A stretch of DNA of 64,000 bases from Streptomyces lydicus (lineage in GTDB: Bacteria > Actinomycetota > Actinomycetes > Streptomycetales > Streptomycetaceae). The notes under the pieces were generated by a model that made no database searches, was not told where the DNA came from, and saw nothing but the letters and a program-made list of their open reading frames with translations. Below are positions 36,809-45,310 of the stretch, one piece after another. Each line of letters starts with the position of its first letter. The stretch's first letter is position 1. A program made the translations under genes and the position numbers. The stretch spans positions 7,502,001 to 7,566,000 of the forward strand of contig NZ_CP017157.1 in assembly GCF_001729485.1 (NCBI RefSeq). Reading direction: 5' to 3'.

Positions 36809-37545
36809 ATGACTTCCGGACCCGAGGCCGATTTTGCACGTTCTTGTGTTCCGTCGATCACTTCGAGTGGTCATCGCGTGTCCTTGTTGACGGATGACGG
36901 GGTGCGGATCGAGGCCGCCCACACCCCCGGAAGGCCCGTACCCACGGGGATCCGGCCGCCCCGCCGGCCCCCTTGGCGCTCGTCCTCGCGCACGGCTTCA
37001 CCGGGGCGCTGGACCGGCCCGCAATTCTTCCCGCGGTTGCCGCATTTTCCCAGCATGCGGACGTGATCACGTTCTCCTTCCGGGGGCACGGCCGGTCCGG
37101 GGGACGCTCGACGGTCGGTGACCGGGAGGTGCTGGACCTGGCCGCCGCGGTCCGCCGGGCCCGGGCGCTGGGCCACCGTCGGATCGCCACCGTCGGCTTC
37201 TCCATGGGCGGCTCCGTCGTGCTGCGGCACGCGGCCCTGTACGGCCGGGGAGCGCACGGGGAGCGCACGGGTGCGCACACCGACACGGTCGTCTCGATCA
37301 GCGCACCGGCCCGCTGGTACTACCGCGGGACCGCCCCCATGCGCCGCCTCCACCGGGCCGTCACCCTCCCCTCCGGCCGGCTCGTCTCCCGCCTCGTGCT
37401 GCGCACCCTCCCCCAAGCTCTCAAGGAGCAGGGGGCACCCCCACCACGCCGAGGACGGGGACCCCGTCCCCCTCTCCCCCACCGAGGCCGCCCCGCTGAT
37501 CGCCCTCCACCGGCGGACCGGGGCGGCTCCGCACTCCCCTGATCC
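36809..37545 (+). pseudogene. Remnant of an alpha/beta hydrolase gene
   Basis: Three frames in succession encode pieces of one hydrolase. Frame 1 (ATG 36809) gives [21 protein letters not shown]. Frame 2 takes over near the G run at 36946-36949 and gives [25 protein letters not shown] and the nucleophile elbow GFSMGGS. After VLRT at 37407 a 37-nt repeat intervenes, and frame 3 resumes at HAEDGDPVPLSPTEAAPLI. Removing the 37 nt restores the frame. The last third of the protein, with the catalytic Asp and His, is missing, and the next gene's 3' end follows. In other streptomycetes an intact hydrolase sits beside glnR. Confidence 0.82.
37408..37444. repeat. Dispersed palindromic repeat, copy 1 (inside the hydrolase remnant)
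   Basis: CCCCC-A-AGCTCTCAAGGAGC-AGGGGG with flanks; it can fold with CCCC and GCTC pairing to GAGC and GGGG around TCAAG. Copy 2 at 51230-51262 matches at 29 of 31 core positions. Similar short GC-rich palindromes are scattered through streptomycete genomes. The 37-nt insertion shifts the hydrolase frame. Confidence 0.75.
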
Positions 37546-37557
37546 GCCGGCCGGACG

Positions 37558-39882
37558 TCAGTCGCCGGCTACCGCCGCCGGCTCCTCCGCGTCCTCGTCG
37601 TGCGCCTCGGCCCCGTCCTCCGTCTCGTCCTCGCCGTCAGCGCCGTCCGCCTCCTCCCGGTCCGCCTCCGGGGGCCGGTGGTTCCACAGGGCGGCCTGCA
37701 CGTGCGAGGCGGAGCTGTGGAGCTTGCCCCACTCCTCCGCCCGCCCGAGCAGCGGCGGCCAGGTACCGAGCTGCGGCGCGAGGTCCAGCAGGGCGTCGAT
37801 GGACTCCCTGGCCTGCTCCAGGAGTTCACCGAGCCGCCGGCGCTCCGCGGCGCTGCGCTGGGCGGCGGACGGCTTCCTCGGCCCGGCGCCGGCCGGCGCG
37901 TCCCCGTCCCGCTCGTCCTCGGCGGTGCCGGCCGCCGGCTGCCCGCCGTCCGGCGCGGCCGTCGCGGGGGAAGCGGCCAGGAGTCCGCCGTACCTCGTGT
38001 GCCGCTTCTCGGTCTCCTTGCGGGCCTTGGCCTCGTCCGACGCCCAGACCACGTCCCACTGGGTCAGCAGGACGGGCTCGCCCGCCTCGTCCCGGAAGAC
38101 CCGGTCGGGCGCGGCGGGGTCGACCTTGTAGTGGACGTAGCCGTCGGCGTCGTGTGCCGGGTCGGTCCGCTTGATCAGCGGCCGGCGGGTGGCGGCGTTG
38201 CGCGGCAGACCGGTGTCCAGGAAGCGCTGCGCGGTCAGGGCGAGCGTCCACAGGCCCAGTTCGTTGTCCCGGCGGGCCAGATTCCCCACCGTGGTGTGGA
38301 CGTCCGCGCGGAACGGCACGCCGCCGTTCTCCCGCGGGGCGCCCACCGCCGATCCCACGTTGCGGGTGAGGAGTTTGTCCGCGATGAGGGCCACCCCGCC
38401 GCCGACGGCGAGGGTGAGGCGGGCGTGCTCGTCCCCCTTCCTGGCGGGTTCCACCAGGGTGGTGAAGTCCTCGGTGGGAACCGGGTCCCAGTCGGCCTTC
38501 ACCACGTCGTCGCAGAGCACCCCGCCGTTGGTCCAGGCGTTCCGGGCCTGCTTCGTCACGTCCTGCTTGGCCGTGCGCCAGGGGCGGTCCACGAGCGGGC
38601 CGAGCAGACCCGCGAAGCCCTTGGTGGCCATGCGGCGTTCGCCCTTGATCTCCTTGGCGTAGTTCTTGAGCGCCTCGAAGAGGTCCGGCCGGGTCAGGAT
38701 GTTGACCAGGTAGACGGCCCGCCACAGCGCGGTCCCCGGGATGTCGCCGTTCTTGAACACCGTGGGGAAGTCGGCGGTGCCGATCCGTCCGACGGCGAGC
38801 CCGTAGACGTGGCGCAGGTCGTCGGCGTCCACACCGTCCGGCGGGATCTGCACGAGGCGGTTGAGCGCCCGGGTGGCGACCTCGACGTTCTGGGCCGCCG
38901 GGGTCCATTCCTTGAACTCCACGTGCACGCTGGCCAGGATCGAGCGCAGCGCGTCGTCGAAGAGGTCGGCGTCGTCCAGCTTGTTGTCCGGGTAGGGCTC
39001 GATGCCCACGGCGATCTGCGCGGGCAGCACATACGTCTGCCCGATCTGGATCGCCCGGTCGGCGGGGCGCTGCCCCGGGACGCAGCCGCGTTCGAACTCC
39101 TCCCGCAGCTTGCGGCGTTGGGCCTCCCGCGCCTGACCCAGGTGCTGGCTGCGCGTCTTGCCGGCCTCGGTCCGCGTCCCCTCGGCCCCGGCCAGCAGCA
39201 TGTCCGCGGCGAGGTCGGCCACCTCGTCGGGCTCCGCGCGCGGCCCGGCCAGGACGTTCCAGGCACTGGCGACGCGGGTGATGCCGTCGCGTACGACGAG
39301 GACGTACACCGGGTCGGAGCCGTCCTCGAAGCGGAGCTCTACCGGGTGCGCGATGACCGCCCGGGTCACCCGGCGGGCGAGGACGGACGGGGCGTAGCTG
39401 TTGAGCCGGAGGGTGCCCTCGATCGTCTGCCAGAGGTGGTTCCGCAGGTGGTCGTGGTCCTGGTACTCGTACGTCAGCAGCGCCTCGGGTCGGCCGTCGC
39501 GGACGACTCCCATGACCTTGGGGTCGGGGATCTCCATGGCTTCCTGGCCGGTCCGCGGCTGGATGCCGGGGAACAACTCGGTGAGCCAGACCCGGCTGTG
39601 CAGGGATCTGAGGGTGGCTCCGTCGACGTGCTCCGCCATCAGCAGGCCGGCCTCGCCGGCCTGGCTCTGGAGCTGGACGGCCACCGCGTCGGGCGTCACC
39701 GCGCCGCGGGCGACGGCGTGCCAGGCGTCCTCGGGCAGCGCGGCGAGCCGGTTGGTGCGCGCGGCGGCGATCACCTTCTGCCGGTCGTCGCCGTCGGGCG
39801 CCTTGGGCAGGACGGGCCGGAAGCCCGACACCTCGACCCGGGTGTCGCCCCAGTCGAACGTGATCTTCTCTTCCGTCGTCAT
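37558..39882 (-). CDS. Large unrecognised protein, possibly with a ParB/DGQHR-like region
   Basis: A 774-residue soluble protein that I cannot place in a family. Residues 117-215 run EIPDPKVMGVV, then NSYAPSVLARRVTRAVIAHPVEL, then YVLVVRDGITRVASAWNVLAG. The DG.TR followed by a small-residue helix (199-208) recalls the ParB-like and DGQHR (DndB-like) nucleic-acid-binding pattern, which is a weak resemblance. A helical middle (about 240-520) and a second alpha/beta-looking part follow. The last 130 residues are a charged coiled-coil (AERRRLGELLEQARESIDALL) and an acidic tail. Its end abuts the broken hydrolase, and a DUF3800 gene lies 157 nt upstream in the same direction. Confidence 0.7.
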   Translation of the reverse strand: MTTEEKITFDWGDTRVEVSGFRPVLPKAPDGDDRQKVIAAARTNRLAALPEDAWHAVARGAVTPDAVAVQLQSQAGEAGLLMAEHVDGATLRSLHSRVWLTELFPGIQPRTGQEAMEIPDPKVMGVVRDGRPEALLTYEYQDHDHLRNHLWQTIEGTLRLNSYAPSVLARRVTRAVIAHPVELRFEDGSDPVYVLVVRDGITRVASAWNVLAGPRAEPDEVADLAADMLLAGAEGTRTEAGKTRSQHLGQAREAQRRKLREEFERGCVPGQRPADRAIQIGQTYVLPAQIAVGIEPYPDNKLDDADLFDDALRSILASVHVEFKEWTPAAQNVEVATRALNRLVQIPPDGVDADDLRHVYGLAVGRIGTADFPTVFKNGDIPGTALWRAVYLVNILTRPDLFEALKNYAKEIKGERRMATKGFAGLLGPLVDRPWRTAKQDVTKQARNAWTNGGVLCDDVVKADWDPVPTEDFTTLVEPARKGDEHARLTLAVGGGVALIADKLLTRNVGSAVGAPRENGGVPFRADVHTTVGNLARRDNELGLWTLALTAQRFLDTGLPRNAATRRPLIKRTDPAHDADGYVHYKVDPAAPDRVFRDEAGEPVLLTQWDVVWASDEAKARKETEKRHTRYGGLLAASPATAAPDGGQPAAGTAEDERDGDAPAGAGPRKPSAAQRSAAERRRLGELLEQARESIDALLDLAPQLGTWPPLLGRAEEWGKLHSSASHVQAALWNHRPPEADREEADGADGEDETEDGAEAHDEDAEEPAAVAGD

Positions 39883-40039
39883 CGTCGGTACGAACCTCCA
39901 TCGGCGACAAGTGATGTGCGAAGGTAGAAGCGCGGTCCTGGCCCGGGTGTCCGGGGCACCAGGTCCGATGGCCGGGCCCCGACCGATGGCCGGGGCCCGG
40001 CGCCCGGAGCCCGCGGAGCGGCACCGGCAGCGGCGGGGG

Positions 40040-40738
40040 TCACAGGCTCACCGGCGGCCCGGCGTCCGGCAGGATCTGCGGGAACCACTCCCACAGCGGC
40101 TCGCGGTTCGGCCGGCGGGCCAGGTGCTGGAACGCCGCGTGCACGATGAGGTCCGCCGCCTGCACCAGGTGGTTGCCGTGCGCCGGGACGAAGAACGGGT
40201 CCTCGATGACGTGCCGGGCGCCGCCCTGGAGCGCGCGGTGGGCCCGGCGCAGCGCGTGCTCGGTGCCGTCCCCGTCCACCACGACGAGCGCATGGCTGTT
40301 GGACGCGGCGTGCTGCGCGTTGAGGCGTTCGATCCACGCGGCGTAGAGGCCGACGCGGTCCCGGCCGATGTCGTGGGTCCGGCGGAAGGCCGCGCCGGCC
40401 GTCGCGCCGGGCATCTTCGCCACGGTCTCCAGTCCACGCCGCACGACGTCCCGGTACCGGGACTTCTGCACCTCGCCACGGGTGCGTACGGCGTCGTCGA
40501 GGCGGCGGCCGCGGCCCGCGGCGAGGTTCACGGCGTGCAGCTCGTCATCGGCCCGGATGTCGAGGTCCGGGTCGGTGTGCAGGCTGCGCCGGAAGTGCTG
40601 CCAGCTGTCCAACGCCGGCTGCCAGTGGGAGAGTTCGATGCCTAACCAGCCGATGACGGCGAGGCTCCTGGCGTCGCCCGAGTCGTCCACGTAGTAGATC
40701 CTGGTCGGCGTGTGCGCAGTGGTCAGGGCCGGCTCCAT
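40040..40738 (-). CDS. DUF3800-family protein (RNase H-like fold)
   Basis: A 232-residue protein. IYYVDDSGD (14-22) matches the opening strand of DUF3800, whose members have an RNase H-like fold. Other acidic sites are DDELHAVN (64-71), VVVDGDG (152-158) and HLVQAADLIVHAAFQH (190-205), the last being the family's closing helix with the conserved Asp. A metal-dependent nuclease is plausible but unproven. DUF3800 genes are often near defence or mobile loci. The ATG at 40738 removes an unlikely 78-residue extension. It precedes the 774-residue gene and is probably cotranscribed with it. Confidence 0.75.
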   Translation of the reverse strand: MEPALTTAHTPTRIYYVDDSGDARSLAVIGWLGIELSHWQPALDSWQHFRRSLHTDPDLDIRADDELHAVNLAAGRGRRLDDAVRTRGEVQKSRYRDVVRRGLETVAKMPGATAGAAFRRTHDIGRDRVGLYAAWIERLNAQHAASNSHALVVVDGDGTEHALRRAHRALQGGARHVIEDPFFVPAHGNHLVQAADLIVHAAFQHLARRPNREPLWEWFPQILPDAGPPVSL

Positions 40739-41099
40739 GCGGTGGAGCTGCCCGGTTGTTCCCGGCAACACCGCCGGACCGTCTTCCTGCCGCCTCGCCG
40801 ATCCGACGGGCAGGGCGGTGGAGCCCCTCGCCACGCGCGACGTCGCCCCCGGAGGATCCGCGCGGTTGCCGCCCGACGGTGAGGAGAGGCCCCGTTTCGG
40901 CGTGCACCCATCATCGGCAACAGCCCCGGCTGTCACGGCAGTTACTCCCGTGAGCCGGGGCCTCCGGGACAATTCCCGGACCCATACGTCGCGATCCGCC
41001 CGTACGACACGTTCGTCTCTTACGTTAGCGACGGACCGCCTTCGATGTGCGTTTAAATGCCGATCTCATCACCCCGAGGGTCGAGGGAGCGGCCGGGAG
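40739..41099. other. 361-nt gap between the ABC exporter and the DUF3800 gene
   Basis: It holds the terminator hairpin of the ABC operon (40923-40961), an AT-rich patch near 41043-41056 (TGCGTTTAAATGCC), and presumably the leftward promoter of the DUF3800 gene. I see no supported coding sequence and no recognisable recombinase site. Confidence 0.6.
40923..40961 (-). terminator. Hairpin after the ABC exporter operon
   Basis: The sequence 40923-40938 pairs with 40948-40961 (14 bp, one 2-nt bulge) around a 9-nt loop. It lies downstream of the leftward ABC genes and upstream of the DUF3800 gene. Confidence 0.65.
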
Positions 41100-43118
41100 T
41101 CAGCCCGTCTCCGCCACCGCCTCGGCGAACTGGGCCGCGTACAGGCGGGCGTAGGCGCCGTTCGCGGCCAACAGGGCCTCGTGGGAGCCCTGTTCGACGA
41201 TGCTGCCGTTCTCCATGACGAGGATGGTGTCGGCGTCGCGGATGGTGGAGAGCCGGTGGGCGATGACGAAGCTGGTGCGGCCGGCGCGGAGCTGGGCCAT
41301 CGCCTGCTGGATGAGGACCTCGGTGCGGGTGTCGACCGAGCTGGTGGCCTCGTCCAGGACGAGGATGGCGGGCTCGGCGAGGAAGGCCCGGGCGATGGTG
41401 ATCAGCTGCTTCTCGCCGACCGACACATTGCCGCCCTCCTCGTCGATGACGGTGTCGTAGCCGTCGGGGAGGGTGCGCACGAAGCGGTCGACGTGGGTGG
41501 CGCGGGCCGCGGCGACGATCTTGTCCATGGCGGTGCCGGCCGGGGCGCCGTAGGCGATGTTCTCCGCGATCGTGCCGCCGAAGAGCCAGGTGTCCTGGAG
41601 GACCATGCCGATGTGGGCGCGCAGCTCCTCGCGGGACATGGCACCGATGTCGGTGCCGTCGAGGGTGATCCGGCCGCCGTCGACCTCGTAGAAGCGCATC
41701 AGGAGGTTGACGAGGGTGGTCTTGCCGGCGCCGGTCGGGCCCACGATCGCGACGGTCTGACCGGGGTGGACGGCGAGCGAGAGGTTCTCGATGAGCGGCT
41801 TGTCGGGGGTGTAGGAGAAGGAGACGTCCTCGAACTCGACGCGGCCGCGGACCTCTTCGGGGCGCTCGGCGTGCTCGCGGTCGGGTTCCTGCTCGTCGGC
41901 GTCGAGCAGTTCGAAGACCCGCTCGGCGGAGGCGACGCCGGACTGGACGAGGTTGGCCATCGAGGCCACCTGGGTCAGCGGCTGGCTGAACTGGCGGGAG
42001 TACTGGATGAACGCCTGCACGTCACCGATGGACAGCGCCCCGGAGGCGACGCGCAGACCGCCGACCACGGCCACCAGGACGTAGTTGAGGTTGCCGATGA
42101 ACATCATCGCGGGCTGGATGATGCCGGAGATGAACTGGGCCCTGAAGCCCGCGGCGTAGAGCGCCTCGTTCTGCTCGCGGAACAGCTCGGCGGACTCCCG
42201 CTGCCGGCCGAAGACCTTCACCAGGCTGTGGCCGGTGTACATCTCCTCGATGTGCGCGTTGAGCTTGCCGGTCGTCTTCCACTGCTGGACGAACTGCGGC
42301 TGGGCGCGCTTGCCGACCTTGGTGGCCACGACGACCGAGACCGGCACCGTGACCAGGGCGACCAGCGCCAGCAGCCAGGAGATCCAGAACATCATGGCGA
42401 GCACGCCGACGATGGTCAGCAGCGAGGCCACGATCTGGCTGAGGGTCTGCTGCAGCGTCTGCTGGATGTTGTCGATGTCGTTGGTGGCCCGGGAGAGGAC
42501 CTCGCCGCGCTGCTGCTTGTCGAAGTAGCTCAGCGGCAGCCGGGCCAGCTTCTCCTCGACCTGCTCGCGCATCCGGTAGACGGCGCGCTGCACGACGCGG
42601 GTGGCGATCCGGGCCTGGACGAAGCCGAAGAGCGAGGAGCCCGCGTAGATCAGGGTGACCCAGAGCAGGACCACGCCCACCGCGCCGAAGTCGATGCCCC
42701 GGCCGGGGACGACCGGCATCGCGCCGAGCATGTCGGCGAGCCCGCCCTGCCCGTGGGCGCGCAGCTGCGCCGCGGCCTGGGCCTTGGTGAGCCCGTCGGG
42801 CAGCTGGCGGCCGACGATGCCGGACATGATCAGGTCGGTGGCGTGGCCGAGGACCTTGGGGCCGACGACGGTGAGCGCCACGCTCAGCACGCCGAGCACC
42901 AGCGCGACGGTGATGATGCCGCGCTCGGGGCGCATCTGGGCCAGCAGCCGTTTGCCGGAGCCCTTGAAGTCCATGGACTTCTCGGTGGGCTGGCCGCCCA
43001 TGAACCGGGCCGGTCCGGCCGCCGGGGCCGGGCCTCTCCGGGGGGCGGCCCGAGGGGTGTCCTCGGTGGCCGCCGGGGTCTCGGCGCGCGCGGCCGCCCC
43101 CTTGTCCGCGGTGGTCAC
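41100..43118 (-). CDS. ABC exporter half-transporter with the consensus ATP site
   Basis: A 672-residue exporter subunit. An N-terminal tail of about 60 residues precedes six membrane helices. The ATPase has Walker A GPTGAGKTT, signature VSVGEKQL, Walker B ILVLDEATSSVD with the catalytic Glu, and the H-loop in VIAHRLSTI. Its partner gene directly upstream has Asp in place of that Glu. This is the arrangement of heterodimeric exporters such as TM287/288, where this subunit is TM288-like. They usually export drugs or lipophilic compounds. The start overlaps the upstream stop by 4 nt. Confidence 0.92.
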   Translation of the reverse strand: MTTADKGAAARAETPAATEDTPRAAPRRGPAPAAGPARFMGGQPTEKSMDFKGSGKRLLAQMRPERGIITVALVLGVLSVALTVVGPKVLGHATDLIMSGIVGRQLPDGLTKAQAAAQLRAHGQGGLADMLGAMPVVPGRGIDFGAVGVVLLWVTLIYAGSSLFGFVQARIATRVVQRAVYRMREQVEEKLARLPLSYFDKQQRGEVLSRATNDIDNIQQTLQQTLSQIVASLLTIVGVLAMMFWISWLLALVALVTVPVSVVVATKVGKRAQPQFVQQWKTTGKLNAHIEEMYTGHSLVKVFGRQRESAELFREQNEALYAAGFRAQFISGIIQPAMMFIGNLNYVLVAVVGGLRVASGALSIGDVQAFIQYSRQFSQPLTQVASMANLVQSGVASAERVFELLDADEQEPDREHAERPEEVRGRVEFEDVSFSYTPDKPLIENLSLAVHPGQTVAIVGPTGAGKTTLVNLLMRFYEVDGGRITLDGTDIGAMSREELRAHIGMVLQDTWLFGGTIAENIAYGAPAGTAMDKIVAAARATHVDRFVRTLPDGYDTVIDEEGGNVSVGEKQLITIARAFLAEPAILVLDEATSSVDTRTEVLIQQAMAQLRAGRTSFVIAHRLSTIRDADTILVMENGSIVEQGSHEALLAANGAYARLYAAQFAEAVAETG

Positions 43119-44848
43119 GCCGCCTCCTGCTCGGTGAGCTGGGAGAGCACGATCTCCCGGTAGGTCTCGTTGTCGGCCATCAGTTCGCTGTGGGTGCCGG
43201 TGCCCACGACCCGGCCCTCGTCCAGCACGACGATGCGGTCGGCGCCGCGGATCGTGGCGACCCGCTGGGCGACGATCACGACCGTCGCCCGGTCCGTCTC
43301 ACGGGCGAGCGCGGCGCGCAGCGCGGCGTCCGTCGCGTAGTCCAGGGCGGAGAAGGAGTCGTCGAAGAGGTAGATCTCGGGGCGGCGTACCAGGGCGCGG
43401 GCGATGGCCAGCCGCTGGCGCTGGCCGCCGGAGACGTTGGTGCCGCCCTGGGCGACGGCGGCGTCCAGGCCGCCGTCCATCCGCTCGACGAAGTCGCGGG
43501 CCTGGGCGGTCTCCAGGGCCTGCCACAGCTCGTCGTCGGTGGCGTCCGGATTGCCGTAGCGGAGGTTGGTGGCGACCGTCCCGGAGAAGAGGTACGGCTT
43601 CTGCGGGACCAGGCCGATCGCGCCGGCCAGGGTCTCCTGGTCGAGGGTGCGCACGTCCTCGCCGTCGACCAGGACCGCGCCGCCGGTCGCGTCGAAGAGC
43701 CGGGGGACGAGGCCGAGCAGGGTGGACTTGCCGCTGCCGGTGGAGCCGATCACGGCGGTGGTCTCGCCGGGGCGGGCGGTCAGCGAGATGTCCTTGAGGA
43801 CCGGCTGCTCGGCGCCCGGGAAGCGGAACTCGACGTTGCGCAGCTCCAGTTCGCCGTGGCGGCGCAGCTCGGTGACGGGGTTCTCGGGCGGCGCGACGCT
43901 GGAGTCGGTCGTCAGCACCTCCTGGACGCGCTCGGCGCAGACCTCCGCGCGCGGCAGCATCATCACCATGAACGTCGCCATCATGATCGACATCAGGATG
44001 TACATCAGGTAGCTGAGGAACGCGGTCAGCGCGCCGATCTGCATCGCACCGCTGTCGATGCGCAGCCCGCCGAACCAGACGACGGCCACGCTGGAGAGGT
44101 TCACGATCAGCATCACCAGCGGGAACATCATCGACATCAGCCGGCCGGCGCGCACCGAGACGTCGTACAGATCGGTGTTGGCCCCGGCGAACCGTTCGCG
44201 CTCGTGGGTGTCACGGACGAAGGCGCGGATGACGCGGATGCCGGCGATCTGCTCGCGCAGGACACGGTTGACGGTGTCGATGCGCTCCTGCACCCCGCGG
44301 AAGAGCGGACGCATCCGGCGCACGATCAGTGAGACGAGGATCCCGAGGACCGGGACGATGACCAGCAGGAGGCCGGAGAGCGGCACGTCCTGATTGAGTG
44401 CCATGACGACGCCGCCGACGCACATGATCGGCGCCGAGACCATCATCGTGAAGGTCATCAGCACCAGCATCTGGACCTGCTGGACGTCGTTGGTGGTGCG
44501 GGTGATCAGGGACGGCGCGCCGAAGGTGCCGACTTCCCGGGCGGAGAAGGACTGCACCCGGTCGAAGACCGCGGCGCGGATGTCCCGGCCGAGGGCCATG
44601 GCCGTACGGGCGCCGAAGTAGACGGCTCCGACGGCGCAGACGATCTGCAGCAGCGTCACGGCGGTCATGAAGCCGCCGATGCGGAGGATGTAGCCCGTGT
44701 CCCCCTTCACGACACCGTTGTCGATGATGTCGGCGTTGAGGGTGGGCAGGTAGAGGGTCGCCAGGGTCTGGATCAGCTGGAGCAGCACGATCAGGGATAT
44801 TGAGCGCCTGTGGGGCCGCAGATGCGCCCGCGCTAGTCGGACCAACAC
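43115..44848 (-). CDS. ABC exporter half-transporter with a degenerate ATP site
   Basis: A 577-residue exporter subunit with six helices in the first 310 residues. The ATPase has Walker A GSTGSGKST and signature VSGGQRQ, but Walker B is IYLFDDSFSALD, with Asp replacing the catalytic Glu, and the switch region is IVAQRVATI with Gln in place of His. This fits the non-hydrolysing partner in a TM287/288-type heterodimer with the gene at 41100. It begins with GTG, is first in the operon, and is divergent from the MoaD-like gene. The substrate is unknown. Confidence 0.92.
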   Translation of the reverse strand: MLVRLARAHLRPHRRSISLIVLLQLIQTLATLYLPTLNADIIDNGVVKGDTGYILRIGGFMTAVTLLQIVCAVGAVYFGARTAMALGRDIRAAVFDRVQSFSAREVGTFGAPSLITRTTNDVQQVQMLVLMTFTMMVSAPIMCVGGVVMALNQDVPLSGLLLVIVPVLGILVSLIVRRMRPLFRGVQERIDTVNRVLREQIAGIRVIRAFVRDTHERERFAGANTDLYDVSVRAGRLMSMMFPLVMLIVNLSSVAVVWFGGLRIDSGAMQIGALTAFLSYLMYILMSIMMATFMVMMLPRAEVCAERVQEVLTTDSSVAPPENPVTELRRHGELELRNVEFRFPGAEQPVLKDISLTARPGETTAVIGSTGSGKSTLLGLVPRLFDATGGAVLVDGEDVRTLDQETLAGAIGLVPQKPYLFSGTVATNLRYGNPDATDDELWQALETAQARDFVERMDGGLDAAVAQGGTNVSGGQRQRLAIARALVRRPEIYLFDDSFSALDYATDAALRAALARETDRATVVIVAQRVATIRGADRIVVLDEGRVVGTGTHSELMADNETYREIVLSQLTEQEAA

Positions 44849-45036
44849 ACGCAGAGCCTATGGGAACGCTTGCCTTCGGCAATCGAATTTCCGGAGTACG
44901 CCGGGGTCCGCCGGGTTTCTTCGCCGGAGTGCGCCCGGAGCCGGGCCGGCCGCCACGTGCGCCATCATGGAGGCGGCAACGACGGGGCGCCCGCCACCAC
45001 GGGCAGCCCCCCGACCGACACGACGAAGAGGCCGCC

Positions 45037-45300
45037 GTGACAACAACTGGCACCGTGCGCTACTGGGCCGCGGCCAAGGCCGCCGCCGGCACGGCAGAGG
45101 AGCCGTATGCGGCGGCGACGCTCGCCGAGGCGCTCGACGCGGCACGCGCGGCGCACGCCGCGAACCCCGAGTTCGCGCGCGTGCTGCTGCGCTGCTCATT
45201 CCTGGTGGACGGCGATCCGGTGGGCACCCGCGACCACGCGGCGGTGTCGCTGGCCGAGGGCGGCACCGTCGAGGTCCTGCCGCCGTTCGCGGGAGGGTGA
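45037..45300 (+). CDS. MoaD/ThiS-family sulfur carrier protein
   Basis: An 87-residue ubiquitin-fold protein ending in PPFAGG. The terminal Gly-Gly is the site of adenylation and thiocarboxylation in MoaD and ThiS. TVRYWAAAKAAAG is the typical first strand of MoaD. It may serve molybdopterin synthesis or another sulfur pathway. No partner MoaE or adenylyltransferase gene is in the window. GTG start, divergent from the ABC exporter. Confidence 0.85.
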   Translation: MTTTGTVRYWAAAKAAAGTAEEPYAAATLAEALDAARAAHAANPEFARVLLRCSFLVDGDPVGTRDHAAVSLAEGGTVEVLPPFAGG

Positions 45301-45310
45301 GCGCACCGAC

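Noticed and set aside
34655..37066. An 803-codon open frame on the + strand
   Set aside because: Mostly antisense to the LacI regulator and glnR genes with low-complexity composition. Only its last part (from 36809) is real, as the first piece of the hydrolase remnant.
37408..37444. Possible phage or plasmid attachment site
   Set aside because: No integrase or tRNA gene is nearby and a second copy occurs elsewhere, which fits a dispersed repeat better than att sites.
37600..39927. A 775-codon + strand frame opposite the large unknown gene
   Set aside because: The leftward frame has a better start, a sensible protein composition and a tandem partner gene. The + strand frame is Gly/Val/Asp/Gln-rich with no domain and no ribosome site.
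40710..43163. An 817-codon open frame on the + strand
   Set aside because: It lies exactly opposite the ABC exporter gene, uses improbable repeated Gly/Val/Asp/Gln/His composition and has no recognisable domain. High-GC codon bias opens such antisense frames.
36844..44848. Possible secondary-metabolite cluster around the ABC exporter
   Set aside because: No polyketide, peptide synthetase, terpene or RiPP core enzyme is present. The exporter alone is not evidence for a cluster.
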